This document shows positions 43,360 through 45,794 of a stretch of DNA of 45,794 nucleotides, piece by piece. The first letter of the stretch is position 1. Every line of letters begins with the position of its first letter. The notes beneath the pieces were generated by a model, which saw only the letters and a list, made by a program, of their open reading frames with translations, was not told where the DNA came from and did not search any database. The stretch is from Gemmatimonadota bacterium (lineage in GTDB: Bacteria > JBHIER01 > G020348925): assembly GCA_020348925.1 (NCBI GenBank), contig CP070758.1, forward strand, positions 3,776,965-3,822,758, in the 5' to 3' direction. A program made the translations under genes and the position numbers.

Positions 43360-44016
43360 ATGGAATTTTTCTGGACGACAGTGGCAGTACTTTTGACGCT
43401 CTGCGTCTTCAGCTTCCTGTACAAGGACAATCCCCTGTACAAGTTTGTCGAACATCTCTTTGTCGGTATCGCTGCAGGCTATGTGATTGCCGTACAGTTT
43501 CATAATGTGTTCGTGCCCAACATATGGCATCCTTTGACCAAGGGATTGGATTGGTGGCCGGTTGTTCCTCTCATTATGGGGCTCTTTCTTTTTGCCCGAT
43601 TTTTTCCTCGGGGAGGATGGATCAGCCTCTGGCCGATGGCACTCATCCTCGGAACATATTCTGGGCTGGCGGTCATCGGCTTTGCCTCAGGTGATCTGGT
43701 TATTCATATTCAGTCCAATTTAATCCCCATTATTGATGTCGGTTCCGTGAAGGCATTCGCAAAGGAGCCGGGCCTGTTCACGTTTTTGCAGACCCTCACC
43801 AACCCCCTCATTGTCCTGGGTCTCATCTGCACATTGAGTTACTTCTTCTGCTCCAAGGAGTACGAACGACTCACAAGAATAACTTCAAAGATCGGCGTCG
43901 CGTTCTTGATGATCGGATTTGGAGCGGGATACGGATACACGGTTATGACCAGAATAGCCCTGTTAATTGACCGTTTCTTTCTGATTTTTAGCGAGTGGTT
44001 GGGCATTATTCAGTAG
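43360..44016 (+). CDS. Membrane cassette gene 4, multi-pass protein
   Basis: 218 residues; ATG 43360 with GAGGAG 11 bases upstream, 17 bases after gene 3. About six transmembrane segments: FFWTTVAVLLTLCVFSFLY, YKFVEHLFVGIAAGYVIAVQ, WWPVVPLIMGLFLFARFF, SLWPMALILGTYSGLAVIGF, PLIVLGLICTLSYFFCS and GVAFLMIGFGAGYGYTVM. No recognised family. It closes the cassette. The four genes alternate soluble-domain and multi-pass proteins, suggesting one membrane complex. The following gap (44017-44301) shows only the promoter of the next gene. Confidence 0.75.
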   Translation: MEFFWTTVAVLLTLCVFSFLYKDNPLYKFVEHLFVGIAAGYVIAVQFHNVFVPNIWHPLTKGLDWWPVVPLIMGLFLFARFFPRGGWISLWPMALILGTYSGLAVIGFASGDLVIHIQSNLIPIIDVGSVKAFAKEPGLFTFLQTLTNPLIVLGLICTLSYFFCSKEYERLTRITSKIGVAFLMIGFGAGYGYTVMTRIALLIDRFFLIFSEWLGIIQ

Positions 44017-44235
44017 ATTCAATCACCCCTGACATTCGTAACAGTGGAAAGTCGAGAAAAGACAACGCCTCTGTCCGATTGTGCGTTTCATGAAATTTTC
44101 CCGTGAGAGGCCCGTTCCGAGCTCCATGGTTTTTGGTGAGGACCTTGGGGAATGTCGGAGTGCTTTCAGAGGGCAAGAGTACCGAGATCGAGATCTGTGT
44201 CCACTCTCTCGCGATGTCATAACTGAAGTTTAGGA

Positions 44236-44264
44236 TTGACTCACGGCGTTTTATATGATACATT
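44236..44264 (+). promoter_or_regulatory. Sigma-70 type promoter of the DUF5916 gene
   Basis: TTGACT (44236-44241), 17 bases, TACATT (44259-44264). Predicted start about 44271, about 30 bases before the ATG at 44302. Confidence 0.65.
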
Positions 44265-44301
44265 AAAATAACCTGAAAGAAATCAAAGAAACTGAGGGAA
44301 C

Positions 44302-45794
44302 ATGATAGCGAAAATTTTGTTATTACTCATCTTCATTGGTGGTGTACTCATTTTCCCCGGGCAGGGGACTTTTGCTCAGACCGAGGGTTCCGCTGACAGC
44401 ATGACGTCTCGGGGGGAGAACGTTGTCGCGAGTCCTCCTGTCGATGTGGAGATCTGGGTACCGAAATTGCAGGGCTGGATTCACGTTGATGGGAGGTTGG
44501 GGGACGAGGGCTGGGTGCAAGCCGCACGGCTTGAAACGTTTTTTGAGACTGAGCCCGGAGATAATGTGGAGCCGTCCGTGGAGACGAAGGTTTGGATGAC
44601 GTATGATGATCATACCCTCTACATCGGTTTTCATTGTTACGATGATCCAACGACCATACGGGCGACGCTGAGTGATCGGGATCAATTCAGAGCGGATGAT
44701 ATAATTTTCATTATTTTGGATACATTTCAAAATTATCAGACCGGTTATCAGTTGGGAGTGAATCCCTATGGATTGCAGGTCGATATCCTTCGCAACATGG
44801 AAGAACAGGATGGGACATTTGACATTGTCTGGCACTCGGCCGGCCGCATTGTGGATGACGGCTGGGTGGCGGAGATGGCTATCCCCTTTAAAAGTTTGCG
44901 TTTCCCCAACAGGGAGGAACAGGAGTGGGGGTTCCATTGTATCCGACTCCGGCCCCGTGAGAGCTTAGAGGAGATCTCGTGGCCCTCGCGGGATCGGGAT
45001 AATCCCTGTTTTTTATGTCAAGCCGCCGTGTTGAAGGGTATACGAGGTGTGAACGCCGGGCGCAATATGGAGATTCTCCCCTATGCGCTCTCCTTTCAGG
45101 CGGGGAGCTTGGAGGATAGTGACGATCCCGAGTCGCCTTTTCAAAACGAGGATGTTGACGGTGCTATAGGGTTCAATTTCAAATACGGTCTCACCTCTGA
45201 TCTCACTCTCGATTTTGCCTATAATCCGGATTTCAGTCAGGTTGAGTCTGATGTTGCCCAAATTGACATTAATACCCCCTTTGCGCTTTTCTACCCTGAA
45301 AAGAGGCCCTTTTTCCTGGAGGGCAACGATATTTTCAGCAGCCAAATCCACGCTGTGTATACCAGAACGATCAATGACCCGATTTTGGCCGCGAAGCTTA
45401 CAGGGCGAGTGAACGAGACCTCAATCGGATACATCCTGGCCAAGGATGAGAGATCGCCTTTCATCGTGCCTTTCCAAGAGCAGAGCGATTTCGTCCCCAG
45501 TAGTGTGACATCAGTATCAAATGTGTTCAGGCTGAAACATGACGTCTGGGAGGATTCCTTTCTGGGTGCAATGGTTACGAACAGGGAGGTTGGTTCCGGA
45601 TACAATCGTGTAGCCGGGGTCGATGCGAGCATCAGGTTTTTCTCGGACTATCGCATTACAGTGCAAGCCCTTCAAAGCTGGACGCAGGAGCCCCCGGATA
45701 CGAGTTTGTATGAAAATGGGGACACCCTGAGGTTTGATGAGGGTCGGTATAGTGCAAAATTCGACGGTGAAGAATTTCAGGGGCTTGGCTTGTC
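44302..45794 (+). CDS. DUF5916/CBM9-like outer-membrane protein, cut by window end
   Basis: 497 codons are present and the frame is open at the end; full-length relatives have roughly 700-900 residues. ATG 44302 has GAGGG just upstream. A signal peptide (about 1-27) is followed by a CBM9-like domain (about 50-220: GWIHVDGRLGDEGWVQAA, VWMTYDDHTLYIGFHCYD, ADDIIFIILDTFQNYQTGYQ, GWVAEMAIPFKSLRFP). Then begins the DUF5916 beta-barrel part, with NFKYGLTSDLTLDFAYNPDF and the hallmark FYPEKRPFFLEGNDIF. Such proteins sit in the outer membrane of FCB bacteria and are thought to handle carbohydrates or peptides, without a proven function. It has its own promoter and is not clearly part of the membrane cassette before it. 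Confidence 0.88.
   Translation, partial: MIAKILLLLIFIGGVLIFPGQGTFAQTEGSADSMTSRGENVVASPPVDVEIWVPKLQGWIHVDGRLGDEGWVQAARLETFFETEPGDNVEPSVETKVWMTYDDHTLYIGFHCYDDPTTIRATLSDRDQFRADDIIFIILDTFQNYQTGYQLGVNPYGLQVDILRNMEEQDGTFDIVWHSAGRIVDDGWVAEMAIPFKSLRFPNREEQEWGFHCIRLRPRESLEEISWPSRDRDNPCFLCQAAVLKGIRGVNAGRNMEILPYALSFQAGSLEDSDDPESPFQNEDVDGAIGFNFKYGLTSDLTLDFAYNPDFSQVESDVAQIDINTPFALFYPEKRPFFLEGNDIFSSQIHAVYTRTINDPILAAKLTGRVNETSIGYILAKDERSPFIVPFQEQSDFVPSSVTSVSNVFRLKHDVWEDSFLGAMVTNREVGSGYNRVAGVDASIRFFSDYRITVQALQSWTQEPPDTSLYENGDTLRFDEGRYSAKFDGEEFQGLGL

Overview
The window is a 45.8 kb piece of an uncultured bacterium of the Fibrobacteres-Chlorobi-Bacteroidetes (FCB) superphylum, most like KSB1, Marinimicrobia or Calditrichota (inference; no rRNA or marker gene is present). 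The basis is four secreted proteins ending in a type IX secretion (T9SS) sorting domain with the YPNPFN motif, type I dockerins on cell-surface proteins, a DUF5916-type outer-membrane protein, sigma-54 signalling and mixed SD-led ATG/GTG starts. There is no phage, transposase, CRISPR array, tRNA or rRNA that I can recognise.

Layout. (1) 1-4530, plus strand: two large surface proteins, a PKD/LamG/thrombospondin-3/dockerin/T9SS protein cut by the window start, and a secreted seven-repeat LanC-like toroid with Ig-like and dockerin domains. (2) 4730-13782, minus strand: an RND efflux operon (adaptor, then two permeases), with an unusual adaptor N-terminus and one permease carrying a roughly 325-residue insertion. 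(3) 14011-18317, plus: a cofactor operon from a clear sigma-70 promoter, folP-gcvT-comB-thiD2-thiE. (4) 18318-28966, plus: a regulatory island. A REC protein, a B12-type radical SAM enzyme and a 30-residue peptide form one unit that starts at a sigma-54 promoter and ends at a strong terminator. Next come a solitary peptide-binding lipoprotein, a membrane histidine kinase and an NtrC-family activator. A second sigma-54 promoter with the same geometry and the same upstream inverted repeat then drives a REC-AraC regulator. A decayed kinase/regulator pair follows. (5) 29883-37618, plus: three proteins that combine a twin-arginine signal with a T9SS tail (a HisC-like aminotransferase and two tandem DUF362 proteins), interspersed with a CBS protein, a frameshifted cation/proton antiporter and small membrane proteins. 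(6) 37651-40499: a minus-strand coiled-coil exported protein and a LytS/LytTR two-component pair. (7) 40890-44016: a four-gene cassette of unknown membrane proteins. (8) 44302 to the end: a DUF5916/CBM9 outer-membrane protein cut by the window edge.

The most interesting proposal is region 4. Its parts could form a closed loop: a small exported, possibly radical-SAM-modified peptide, a peptide-binding lipoprotein, a sensor kinase, a sigma-54 activator, and matched sigma-54 promoters with a shared operator. The DNA elements and gene families are seen directly; the circuit is inference. Second are the Tat plus T9SS double-signal proteins and the four-gene membrane cassette.
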